The notes under the pieces: model-generated
What the model was told of the DNA's origin: nothing
What the model saw: the letters and a program-made list of their open reading frames with translations, nothing else
The model's database searches: none
DNA from: Flavobacteriales bacterium UBA1986
GTDB lineage: Bacteria; Bacteroidota; Bacteroidia; Flavobacteriales_G; Salibacteraceae
NCBI GenBank assembly: GCA_002336245.1
Contig: DDDG01000004.1
Span: 31,235 to 95,234 of the forward strand
Direction: 5' to 3'
Length of the DNA stretch: 64,000 nt
Program-made: the position numbers and the translations under genes
In this document: positions 34,697 to 42,190 of the stretch, piece by piece
How positions within the stretch are numbered: the stretch's first letter is position 1
How the letters are laid out: each line of letters starts with the position of its first letter

Positions 34697-36160
34697 ATGT
34701 TTGAATCTTGCTCATTTAATCCACGCGAATTCCAATATTTGGGCGTGGAAGAAGAAAAAGGCAAGCCCGAAGAAATCGATCATGAGAAGAAAGAGATAAA
34801 AGAGAGTTCCAAAAACTTTCTGCGGGTCGTTCTGCGTTACTTCCGAAAGTCCTCTGACATCCGTTCCGGAACCGACGAGGAAGCTACTGTAACCGGCATT
34901 GTCCGCGACATCGAATTTCGGGGTCCGAACTTGTGGATTCTAGCGCTCTCGATTCTGATTGCCTCCATCGGACTCAATACAAACAGCACTGCCATCATCA
35001 TTGGCGCCATGTTAATCTCCCCCTTGATGGGACCAATTTTGGGAGTGGGCCTTTCTATTGGAATCAATGATTTCACGCTTCTCAAGAAATCGGGCAGAAA
35101 CCTCTTCAATGCAGTGAGTATTTCCATTGTGGCATCGACGCTCTATTTTGTGATCAGCCCCTTGGATACGGCTCAAAGTGAGTTGCTGGCACGCACAAAC
35201 CCGACCCTGCTCGATGTGCTCATTGCCACCTTTGGAGGTTTTGCAGGAATCATCGCAGGTTCAAGAAGAGAGAAGAGCAATGTTGTTCCTGGAGTTGCCA
35301 TTGCGACGGCTTTAATGCCACCCTTGTGCACAGCAGGCTATGGTTTAGCCACATTTCAATGGGAATTCTTTTTTGGTGCTTTATACCTCTTTTTCATAAA
35401 TGCGGTATTCATTGGCCTATCTACCTACATCATGGTGCGCTACCTGGGCTTCAAGAAAAAATCTTTCGTCGATCCAGTGCGCGAACGAAAGGTGCGCATG
35501 TCCATCGCTGTTTTCGTTGTAATCACCATTGTTCCAAGCATATACATCGGCTACAATGTAGTTCGCCAATCGCTGTTCGAAGCGCGTTCGAACGCCTTCA
35601 TTTCAGAGAATATGGTTTTTGACAATGTGGAGGTCATCAACACCAAGTTCATTTACGATTCAGACCCACCACGCGTGGAAATGACTTGCATCGGTGAGAT
35701 TCTTACAGAAAACCAAATCGAAGAATTGAAAAGGAAACTACCTGTGTACAAGTTGGGAGGCGCTCTTTTGAAAGTTCATCAATCGGTGGATGCCACCTCG
35801 CGCATTGCAGAAAAGTTGAACCGCGATTTGCGCATTGGTATCATTGAAGATCTGTACACCAAAAATGAAGCGAACCTTCAGAGCAAGGAAGACCAAATCA
35901 AGATGTTGGAAGCTGAAATTCTGCGACTGAAGAAGAGAGACTATCCGGTAGAACAACTGAACGAAGAGGCGCGTGCACTCTATCCAGAATTGGATGAGTT
36001 TACCTTAACAAGCATCGTTAAAATCCACGACGGGATCAAGGATACCGTTCCTTTGGCTCTCATTCATTGGGCTGACGGCAAGGAAATGGAAGCAGACAAA
36101 ATCAAGGCCTGGTTGGCGATCCGTTTGAAAGACCAGAAGCTCGAAGTTCTGAGCTATTGA
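34697..36160 (+). CDS. DUF389 integral membrane protein
   Basis: 487 residues from the ATG at 34697. The DUF389 core is clear: NLWILALSILIASIGLNTNSTAIIIGAMLISPLMGPILGVGLS, then FGGFAGIIAGSRREKSNVVPGVAIATALMPPLCTAGYGLA, with about six transmembrane helices in residues 70-290. A long C-terminal cytoplasmic or periplasmic part includes a coiled coil (SKEDQIKMLEAEILRLKKRD). The family (TIGR00341-like) has no proven function. The frame stays open upstream to 34637, but those codons overlap the ispG start region. Confidence 0.88.
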   Translation: MFESCSFNPREFQYLGVEEEKGKPEEIDHEKKEIKESSKNFLRVVLRYFRKSSDIRSGTDEEATVTGIVRDIEFRGPNLWILALSILIASIGLNTNSTAIIIGAMLISPLMGPILGVGLSIGINDFTLLKKSGRNLFNAVSISIVASTLYFVISPLDTAQSELLARTNPTLLDVLIATFGGFAGIIAGSRREKSNVVPGVAIATALMPPLCTAGYGLATFQWEFFFGALYLFFINAVFIGLSTYIMVRYLGFKKKSFVDPVRERKVRMSIAVFVVITIVPSIYIGYNVVRQSLFEARSNAFISENMVFDNVEVINTKFIYDSDPPRVEMTCIGEILTENQIEELKRKLPVYKLGGALLKVHQSVDATSRIAEKLNRDLRIGIIEDLYTKNEANLQSKEDQIKMLEAEILRLKKRDYPVEQLNEEARALYPELDEFTLTSIVKIHDGIKDTVPLALIHWADGKEMEADKIKAWLAIRLKDQKLEVLSY

Positions 36161-37068
36161 TTCCCGCTTCGAATACGATTCAAGATTCGTTTACCTCTCG
36201 GACTTTTTAGAATTCCATTGGCCATCACCGTTAGGAGAATCAGAAATGCTCCGGCGTAAAAACCCATGCTCATGTATTCGTCGTCACCGAAAAAAACAAG
36301 GGCAAGTAGGATGGCATAAATTGGCTCCATATTGATGCTGATGCTTACCGTGAAAGGGCTCAAACTCTTCATCACTTCCACGCTGATTACAAAAGCAAAG
36401 GCAGTACAAACAATTCCTAAAATGAGCAGGTAAATCCAGTCAAGGCTTGAAGGCAACTCGATAAAGGAACTGCCCTCCGTCCAATAGAGATAAATGCTGA
36501 TTCCAATAACACCACCAAGCATTTCGAATAGGGTGATTTGCTTGGCTTTGCCCGTCCGTATGAAAAGGCCGTTTATGGTTCCAAAGATGGCCGCAGCGAA
36601 GGCTGCAATCAAACTGTAGATGATTCCCAAGCGATACTCAGTTTCAAAATTGAAGATCATAAAGAGGCCAGCAATCACAAGCAAACCGAAAAAGACTTCG
36701 GTGAAGTCCACGCGCCTTCGAAAGAAAAGAGGTTCAATGAGTGAGACGAAGAGGGAGGTTGAGGCAATGCATGCAAGGGTTACGGAAACCGTGCTGACGT
36801 GCAAAGCTTCAAAGAAAAAAGCCCAATGGAGAGCGATGATAAAGCCCACAAGAATGTATTGAATGGCCTGTTTTAGGTTTGGTAGCTTGGTCTTTTTTTG
36901 AATGAGAAGAAATGCGCCAAGGCTGCAAAAGGCAATGAGCATTCGGAAAAACACAATGGCGCCCGAAGACAATTCAATCAGCTTCCCTAGGATTCCAGTA
37001 AAACCCCAAATCAGGACAATGAAGTGAATGAGGAGTTGGTTGCGATACCGCTCAATGAAGGAGCTCAT
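36154..37068 (-). CDS. DMT-superfamily transporter, EamA family
   Basis: 304 residues with ten hydrophobic helices in two repeated EamA halves, each with a typical pattern: the first opens LLIHFIVLIWGFTGILGKLIELSSGAIVFFRMLIA, the second covers LIAAFAAAIFGTINGLFIRTG. It is an inner-membrane transporter, often an exporter of amino acids or metabolites; the substrate is not predictable. It overlaps the upstream DUF502 gene by 4 bp (ATGA), so both share a transcript, and overlaps the convergent DUF389 gene by 7 bp. Confidence 0.9.
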   Translation of the reverse strand: MSSFIERYRNQLLIHFIVLIWGFTGILGKLIELSSGAIVFFRMLIAFCSLGAFLLIQKKTKLPNLKQAIQYILVGFIIALHWAFFFEALHVSTVSVTLACIASTSLFVSLIEPLFFRRRVDFTEVFFGLLVIAGLFMIFNFETEYRLGIIYSLIAAFAAAIFGTINGLFIRTGKAKQITLFEMLGGVIGISIYLYWTEGSSFIELPSSLDWIYLLILGIVCTAFAFVISVEVMKSLSPFTVSISINMEPIYAILLALVFFGDDEYMSMGFYAGAFLILLTVMANGILKSPRGKRILNRIRSGNQ

Positions 37069-37649
37069 TCTTCGTCTTTCTCTCCAACGTTTGAAACCCC
37101 TGCCGAAACAATGAATTTCATGTAGTCGGACGCCTTAACATCAACTGGCCGAACATTGGCTCTTGGAACGATGAATAAATTTCCCGACCAAGCATATGAG
37201 TGGGGAAGGTATACCGCTACTTTATCGTCGCCAATACCAAGTTGCGCTAAGTTTTCCGCGGTAATAAAGCCGGGCTTCTCAAGGTCATATTCCTGACTCA
37301 AACGCACCATCACAGGTTGATTGAAGGTTTTCTTTTTCCCAACAAAGGCACCCATGAGGTCGCTTACTGCATTGTAAACCGTTTTAATCAGCGGCGCTCG
37401 ATCTAGTAGTTTTTGTAAGTATGTATATACGGGTTTAGCAAAAATCGTGTTCCCAAGCAGGCCCAACAAGGTGAGACCTAAAAGAAGGGCCAACAATCCC
37501 AATCCGGGTACATCAAATGGGATGAGGCCGTCCACAAAGATGAAAAGTGAAAAGATGATGTAGACGGTGACAAAGACAGGAGTGATGAAAAGAAGTCCTT
37601 GAAAGAAATAGCCAGCAATTTTTCGGAGAATCGAACGGTCCTCATTCAT
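37065..37649 (-). CDS. DUF502 membrane protein
   Basis: 194 residues from the ATG at 37649. Two transmembrane helices near the N-terminus (FFQGLLFITPVFVTVYIIFSLFIFVDGLIP and GLLALLLGLTLLGLLGNTIFA), then the DUF502 signature region RAPLIKTVYNAVSDLMGAF and a C-terminal soluble domain with YLPHSYAWSGNLFIVPRANV. The function of this widespread family is unknown; plant relatives (COV1-like) act in trafficking. A TAGCTTTG box at 37665-37672 supports this start over the frame extension to 37706. First gene of a two-gene unit with the EamA transporter. Confidence 0.9.
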   Translation of the reverse strand: MNEDRSILRKIAGYFFQGLLFITPVFVTVYIIFSLFIFVDGLIPFDVPGLGLLALLLGLTLLGLLGNTIFAKPVYTYLQKLLDRAPLIKTVYNAVSDLMGAFVGKKKTFNQPVMVRLSQEYDLEKPGFITAENLAQLGIGDDKVAVYLPHSYAWSGNLFIVPRANVRPVDVKASDYMKFIVSAGVSNVGEKDEE

Positions 37650-37664
37650 GGGAATACATTTTCG

Positions 37665-37672
37665 CAAAGCTA
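37665..37672 (-). promoter_or_regulatory. -7 promoter element TAGCTTTG of the DUF502 gene
   Basis: Reverse-strand exact TAnnTTTG match, 15 bp before the ATG at 37649. No TTG at the ideal -33 distance. Confidence 0.45.
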
Positions 37673-37794
37673 CGTCAGGCCTTTGAGCAGCTTTTCCAGA
37701 AACCAAATTTTATTGCACATAATCAGATGAATTCCTGATGAATGTTAGTTTTCTGAGGATGGCAGCCTCATACTTTCGTATTAAGAAATAGAAA

Positions 37795-39075
37795 ATGAAA
37801 GAAATTCTCATATTAGGAGCTGGTACAGCTGGAACAACAATGGCGAACCATCTGCATAAAGTTCTGCCATCTGGTTGGCAGATTACCATAGTCGACCAGG
37901 AGAAGAACCACTATTATCAGCCAGGTTGGTTGTTCGTACCCTTCGACATTTACAAGCCTTCCCAAACTAAAAAGAAAGGAATCAATTTCATTCCAAAGGA
38001 TGTACGTTACATCCAATCCGAAATCGATCGCATCGACAAGGATAAGAATGAAGTGAGTTTAATGAATGACGGTCAAGTTTTGAAATACGACCTCCTCATC
38101 ATTGGTACAGGAACGCACATTGTGCCGGAAGAAATTGAAGGTATGTTGGGAGATCATTGGCACAAAGACGTCTTCGACTTTTACACCTACGACGGAGCAA
38201 AGAATCTTCGTCAGAAGTTGAAAAGCTGGAAGGGCGGTAAACTGGTCGTTCACATCTGTGAAATGCCCATTAAATGCCCGGTAGCACCTTTGGAATTCGC
38301 CTTCTTGTCCGACAGCTTTTTCAAGAACAAGCACATGCGGGATCAGGTGGAAATCACCTTTGTGACGCCTATGAGCGGAGCCTTCACTAAGCCAAAAGCA
38401 ACGCATGAACTTGGGCACCTTCTCGAGGAAAAGAACATTCGAATGGTGACAGATTTTGCCATCGAGAAAGTTGATGCCGAGAGCAAGAAAATCATTGATT
38501 ACGGAGGAACTGAAGTGGAGTACGACTTATTGGTCACGGTTCCAACCAATATGGGTTCCGATTGCATTGAACGCTCTGGCTTTGGAGACGAGCTCAACTT
38601 CGTTCCGACGAATAAAAACACTCTGCAAACGAAAGTAAAAGAGAACATTTTCGCTTTGGGTGATGCCACGAACATTCCTGCGTCAAAAGCGGGTTCAGTA
38701 GTTCATTTTGAAGCAGAGATTCTCACAGAAAACATTCTTCGTTACATTAAGGGCGAAGCCTTGAAGGAAGAATATGACGGGCATGCCAACTGCTTTGTGG
38801 AAACAGGTGGTGGCAAAGCACTGCTCATCGATTTTAATTACACCCACGAACCAACAACAGGTACGTTTCCAATACCCCACGTTGGTCCATTGAGACTCTT
38901 AAAGGAGAGCAGAATGAATCATATGGGTAAATTAGCCTTCCGTTGGATTTATTGGAATATGATGATCAAAGGACGCCACATTCCATTCATCTCTCCCGTT
39001 ATGAATGAAGAGGGTCACGACATAGATCCAGCATTGGCAAAAACTAAGCACAACGAAACGGCAGAAGTCGAATAA
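37795..39075 (+). CDS. Sulfide:quinone oxidoreductase-like flavoprotein
   Basis: 426 residues. FAD motif ILILGAGTAGTTMAN at the N-terminus, HYYQPGWLFVPF after it as in SQR-type enzymes, a second GTGTHIVPEE segment and FALGDATNIPASKAG (about 286-300) contacting FAD. Cys161 in KCPVAPLEF aligns with the central redox cysteine of SQR, and Cys333 in ANCFVETG with the C-terminal one; C155 and C257 are additional. The C-terminal tail (KLAFRWIYWNMMIKG) is amphipathic and fits monotopic membrane attachment. It should oxidise sulfide to polysulfide with quinone. First gene of an operon with DsrC-like and DsrE-like proteins. Rhodoquinone- or other-substrate relatives cannot be excluded. Confidence 0.82.
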   Translation: MKEILILGAGTAGTTMANHLHKVLPSGWQITIVDQEKNHYYQPGWLFVPFDIYKPSQTKKKGINFIPKDVRYIQSEIDRIDKDKNEVSLMNDGQVLKYDLLIIGTGTHIVPEEIEGMLGDHWHKDVFDFYTYDGAKNLRQKLKSWKGGKLVVHICEMPIKCPVAPLEFAFLSDSFFKNKHMRDQVEITFVTPMSGAFTKPKATHELGHLLEEKNIRMVTDFAIEKVDAESKKIIDYGGTEVEYDLLVTVPTNMGSDCIERSGFGDELNFVPTNKNTLQTKVKENIFALGDATNIPASKAGSVVHFEAEILTENILRYIKGEALKEEYDGHANCFVETGGGKALLIDFNYTHEPTTGTFPIPHVGPLRLLKESRMNHMGKLAFRWIYWNMMIKGRHIPFISPVMNEEGHDIDPALAKTKHNETAEVE

Positions 39076-39087
39076 ATCAAATTTAAA

Positions 39088-39402
39088 ATGAGCAACGAAC
39101 GCACAATAGCAGGTCATAACGTCCAAGTAAACGACGAAGGATTCATGACCGATATCAATCAATGGAATCAAGAGGTTGCTTCTGCCTTGGCGGAAGAAGA
39201 AGGAGTTGAAATGACCGACCGACATTGGGAAGTTGTGAACTTCATTCAAGATCAGTATAAAAAAGAGGTTGCACTCAGCATCCGTAAAATGGGTAAAAGC
39301 GGAGTGGTCGACATCAAGGAATTCTATAGCCTCTTTCCAAATGGCCCGCTTAAAAAGGCCAGCAAGATTTCAGGAATTCCGAAACCACAAAGTTGCATTT
39401 AA
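39088..39402 (+). CDS. DsrC/TusE-family sulfur carrier with one C-terminal cysteine
   Basis: 104 residues, standard size. The family pattern is clear: an N-terminal GFMTDINQWNQEVASALAEEE, the middle TDRHWEVVNFIQDQY and the flexible C-terminal arm LFPNGPLKKASKISGIPKPQSC. The penultimate Cys103 is the sulfur-carrying cysteine. The second cysteine of true DsrC, eleven residues earlier, is Ser92 here, as in TusE-type members. TusE relays sulfur for tRNA 2-thiouridine; DsrC works with dissimilatory sulfite reductase. Its place between an SQR-like gene and a DsrE-like gene suggests it takes sulfane sulfur from sulfide oxidation. Spacing 12 bp on each side. Confidence 0.9.
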   Translation: MSNERTIAGHNVQVNDEGFMTDINQWNQEVASALAEEEGVEMTDRHWEVVNFIQDQYKKEVALSIRKMGKSGVVDIKEFYSLFPNGPLKKASKISGIPKPQSCI

Positions 39403-39414
39403 CAATATAGAATC

Positions 39415-39930
39415 ATGAGCGAAGCAGCACAAGAAAGCGCAACTACAGAAGTTGTAGACGAGAAAAGAATTAAGAAGATGTGTTTGATCCTTTCTAAGGC
39501 AACACTCGACAATGTATACGCCTATTTCATTCTCGCCAATGGCGCACGAATGGAAGGCATTGAAGCAGAAATATTCTTCACATTTTTCGGTTTAGAAGCC
39601 ATTACAGCTAAGAAACTAGACGACCTTCATGTGGCTACAGTGGGTAATCCAGCCATGCACCTTCCAACAATGTTGGGTGGCTTGCCAGGGATGGAAAACT
39701 TTGCTACTAGCATGATGAAGAAGGAAATGGAGAAGTTGGACATTCCTCCGGTAGGAGAATTCCTCGATATTTTAAAGGCTTCTGGTGTAAACCTTTGGGC
39801 TTGCAAATTGGCGATGGAGATGTTCCACCTCAAGGAGGAGGCTCTCTACTCAGATATTGATGGAGTGCTTACCGTAGGAAGCTTCTATGAGCGCGCTAAA
39901 GGCGAAGGCACGCATCTGCTGTTCATCTAA
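39415..39930 (+). CDS. DsrE2-like sulfur-transfer protein
   Basis: 171 residues matching the DsrE/DsrF-like fold (PF13686 style): KKMCLILSKATLDNVYAYFILANGARMEGIEAEIFFTFFG at the N-terminus and the cysteine-bearing helix SGVNLWACKLAMEMF with Cys130, where these proteins bind persulfide. Such proteins are sulfurtransferases in sulfur-oxidising and tRNA-thiolation systems. It is the last gene of the SQR-like/DsrC-like/DsrE-like operon. No transmembrane helix is evident, unlike some DsrE2 proteins, so it should be cytoplasmic and could pass sulfur directly to the DsrC-like partner. Confidence 0.85.
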   Translation: MSEAAQESATTEVVDEKRIKKMCLILSKATLDNVYAYFILANGARMEGIEAEIFFTFFGLEAITAKKLDDLHVATVGNPAMHLPTMLGGLPGMENFATSMMKKEMEKLDIPPVGEFLDILKASGVNLWACKLAMEMFHLKEEALYSDIDGVLTVGSFYERAKGEGTHLLFI

Positions 39931-40023
39931 TTTGGATCCTAGTTCTGGGAGCATAGAGCATAGTATAAAAGGGGATTGCTCGGTGGCGAGGTCTAGCCTT
40001 TAGAGCCCGACAGCCTGAAGTCA

Positions 40024-40042
40024 CCCTGAGCCTGTCGAAGGG
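40024..40042. repeat. REP-like intergenic element
   Basis: CCCTGAGCCTGTCGAAGGG, whose ends CCCT/AGGG are complementary, sits in the 149-bp gap after the DsrE-like gene. Sequences of this form recur as short interspersed repeats in many bacterial genomes (from memory, not searched). The surrounding 39960-40078 contains no coding signal. Confidence 0.5.
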
Positions 40043-40079
40043 TAACGAAGGCTAGGCGCTTGTGGTGAAAGCGCTGCGG

Positions 40080-40448
40080 TTACTTTTTCGTGAAGTAGAC
40101 TTGATCTTTCTTAGGCAAACTCGCAACCATGAGGTCGTAGGAATCTTTGATCCATTCGCGACGTAAGTCATCTGAGAACTCACCTTCAACGTCCACACTG
40201 TTCCAGAGCTTCTTGTTCATGTGCCAGCCAGGACGAACGCCTTGATAGCGTTCGCGCAAATCGATGGCTTTTTCAGGATCGCATTTGAGATTGATGAAGT
40301 CGAAGACATCGATGCTGCCCAAGGCAAACATCCTTGGCTTGCCACCAGGAGCCCCAACCTTGTACACCAAGGTATTGGGACCAACGGGAGTCTCCTCGGT
40401 CACTCCTTTAAAACTGAGGCAGTAGTCCCGAAATTCTTCGATGTTCAT
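40080..40448 (-). CDS. MmcQ/YjbR family protein
   Basis: 122 residues, the full length of this family (PF04237). Diagnostic segments: MNIEEFRDYCLSFKGVTEETP at the N-terminus, KMFAL-like PRMFALGSID and FINLKCDPEKAIDLRERYQGVRPGWHMNKKLWNSV in the centre, and a C-terminal helix ending YDLMVASLPKK. The CyaY-like double-wing fold is described as DNA-binding in YjbR, but a cellular role is not established. It is a stand-alone cytoplasmic gene, transcribed towards the sulfur operon. Confidence 0.92.
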   Translation of the reverse strand: MNIEEFRDYCLSFKGVTEETPVGPNTLVYKVGAPGGKPRMFALGSIDVFDFINLKCDPEKAIDLRERYQGVRPGWHMNKKLWNSVDVEGEFSDDLRREWIKDSYDLMVASLPKKDQVYFTKK

Positions 40449-40488
40449 CTCCGCTAATTTAATGCAAGCCAGAAAACCTAGGAGGATT

Positions 40489-41331
40489 TTAAAAGCCGTA
40501 TTCCGGATTATCGGGTGAGAAATCTAACTCAGTGAGCTCGGCGTCTTTTCGAATGTACTCGTAACTGTAGGATTCGTAGACGCCCTTCTCGTCGTGAATT
40601 TCTTGGTAATAGGGAATGAGTTGTTGCTTGTGAATGAACATCACGATTTTTCTTCCGTAGGCTGAGGGGAGCTTAATCACCTGCCCTTCTCGGACATCTT
40701 TGAAGTCGTCTACATCTGGATTTTTATCGACGATCATATAGTCGTTCAGGAACATACGTTCAGCAATTCGGTCGATGCGCTCTCCTTTTTGAACAGTGTA
40801 GTCGACGAAGCGAAAGTCGAAGACATCAATCATGAGAACATGGCAATCTTGTCCATTGTAAACAGTATCACCTAGGTATTTAAAATAGCGATCGTAATTT
40901 TTTCCCGCGGTGCGTTGCGACCATTCCATCATTCCCGCGACGTAGTGAAAACCAGCCGTTTTGATGTTGTGGTGCCGATCTTTTCGCATGATCCAACCGT
41001 CGGGGTTGAGCTTTAAGTTGAAGTAAGGGAAGCCATTGGGGGTAATGAGAACATCTCCGTCTCTTTTGCCTTCGTCGTACAGAATCTCGGGGCCTTTTTC
41101 TTCAGTTACAATCTTCATATAAATGCGGAAAGGAACGTTTTGAGCCTTCACTTCAGCAACAGATCGCAGATATTCCCCATCGACCAATTCTTTGCTCTCT
41201 ACCTTGAACTCATAGGTGTTCATGTTCTGAATTCCGACAATCATTTCCTCCAGAATAAGGCGGCAAGGGTTTACCGGAACGTACTGAAACGAGCTGGCAA
41301 ATACCAAACAGAAAAGGAGTAAGATGCGCAT
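40489..41331 (-). CDS. Exported DUF1571-like protein with an embedded LysM-like segment
   Basis: 280 residues from the ATG at 41331 with a signal peptide (ILLLFCLVFASSFQYVPV). The body resembles DUF1571 (YLRSVAEVKAQNVPFRIYMK; DGWIMRKDRHHNIKTAGFHYV). Between about 190 and 245 lies DYTVQKGERIDRIAERMF followed by VREGQVIKLPSAYG, which has the layout of a LysM peptidoglycan-binding repeat; the DUF1571 pattern resumes after it (VMFIHKQQLIPYYQEIHDEKG). Probably a periplasmic or envelope protein. A TACTTTTG promoter box 5 bp upstream fixes the start. Confidence 0.75.
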   Translation of the reverse strand: MRILLLFCLVFASSFQYVPVNPCRLILEEMIVGIQNMNTYEFKVESKELVDGEYLRSVAEVKAQNVPFRIYMKIVTEEKGPEILYDEGKRDGDVLITPNGFPYFNLKLNPDGWIMRKDRHHNIKTAGFHYVAGMMEWSQRTAGKNYDRYFKYLGDTVYNGQDCHVLMIDVFDFRFVDYTVQKGERIDRIAERMFLNDYMIVDKNPDVDDFKDVREGQVIKLPSAYGRKIVMFIHKQQLIPYYQEIHDEKGVYESYSYEYIRKDAELTELDFSPDNPEYGF

Positions 41332-41336
41332 CGCGG

Positions 41337-41344
41337 CAAAAGTA
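41337..41344 (-). promoter_or_regulatory. -7 promoter element TACTTTTG of the DUF1571 gene
   Basis: Reverse-strand TACTTTTG ends 5 bp before the ATG at 41331, predicting a leaderless transcript. It lies back to back with the kdsB promoter box in a 69-bp divergent gap. Confidence 0.6.
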
Positions 41345-41388
41345 ATCGAATGCAATTCCAAAGCCACTATTGTCCACGACGAGAAAAT

Positions 41389-41396
41389 TACCTTTG
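41389..41396 (+). promoter_or_regulatory. -7 promoter element TACCTTTG of kdsB
   Basis: TACCTTTG ends 4 bp before the kdsB ATG (41401). It predicts a leaderless message and excludes the in-frame start at 41350, which lies upstream of the box. Confidence 0.6.
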
Positions 41397-41400
41397 CCGT

Positions 41401-42135
41401 ATGCGTTTTTCGGCCATCATACCTGCTCGATTTGATTCCACTCGATTTCCGGGAAAGCCCTTGGTGGACCTTGAAGGAAAATCAATGATTCAACGTGTGT
41501 ATGAAGGCACGCTGAACTCCGGACTCTTTCAAGAAGTGATTGTTGCTACTGACGATGAGCGCATTCATGAGCACGTTCTTTCGTTCGGAGGAAAGGTGCA
41601 GATGACGTCCACCACATGCCCGAATGGTACATTCAGATGTTGGGAAGCGAGCAAACACTTGCAAAAGAAGGTGGATGTTGTGGTGAATGTTCAAGGCGAC
41701 GAGCCGCTGATTCACAAAGATCATTTAGAAGCCCTATGCGCCATGTTCATCGATGGCTCTGTAGAGATTGCGTCCATCATGCGTAAGTCGCTTTCGGAGG
41801 AGGATTACCTCAATTCGAACCGCGTTAAGGTTGTTTGTGGCAGAGGAGGGAAGGCCCTTTACTTTTCGCGAAGCGCAATTCCATACTTTAAAAATGGTTT
41901 TGAGTATTGCCACCTGCACTTGGGTACCTATGCATATCGAATGGATGTGTTGGAGGCACTCACTAGAACTTCTTCCGGAAAACTCGACATTGCAGAATCC
42001 TTAGAGCAACTTGCCTGGATTGAATCAGGTTTTGGCATTCACCTCGCTGAAGTGGAAGGTGAAAGCATTGGAGTTGATCAGCCCGAAGATGCAGAACGGG
42101 TGCGTACACTTATCCGCAATTCGTCGGCATCTTGA
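41401..42135 (+). CDS. kdsB: 3-deoxy-manno-octulosonate cytidylyltransferase (CMP-KDO synthetase)
   Basis: 244 residues, the usual length. It makes CMP-KDO from CTP and KDO for lipopolysaccharide core. Visible: the nucleotide-binding opening AIIPARFDSTRFPGKPL, VVATDDERI, and VNVQGDEPLI with the metal-binding aspartate; then HLGTYAYRMDVLEAL and ESLEQLAWIESGF, and the C-terminal VDQPEDAERV. The ATG is fixed by the beginning of the family motif (residue 4) and by the promoter box immediately before it. A complete gram-negative envelope is implied. Confidence 0.97.
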   Translation: MRFSAIIPARFDSTRFPGKPLVDLEGKSMIQRVYEGTLNSGLFQEVIVATDDERIHEHVLSFGGKVQMTSTTCPNGTFRCWEASKHLQKKVDVVVNVQGDEPLIHKDHLEALCAMFIDGSVEIASIMRKSLSEEDYLNSNRVKVVCGRGGKALYFSRSAIPYFKNGFEYCHLHLGTYAYRMDVLEALTRTSSGKLDIAESLEQLAWIESGFGIHLAEVEGESIGVDQPEDAERVRTLIRNSSAS

Positions 42136-42190
42136 AGGATTTTTGAAGGCCGTCTATTGCAATTGAATTCCTATCTTCGAACTTGACTTC

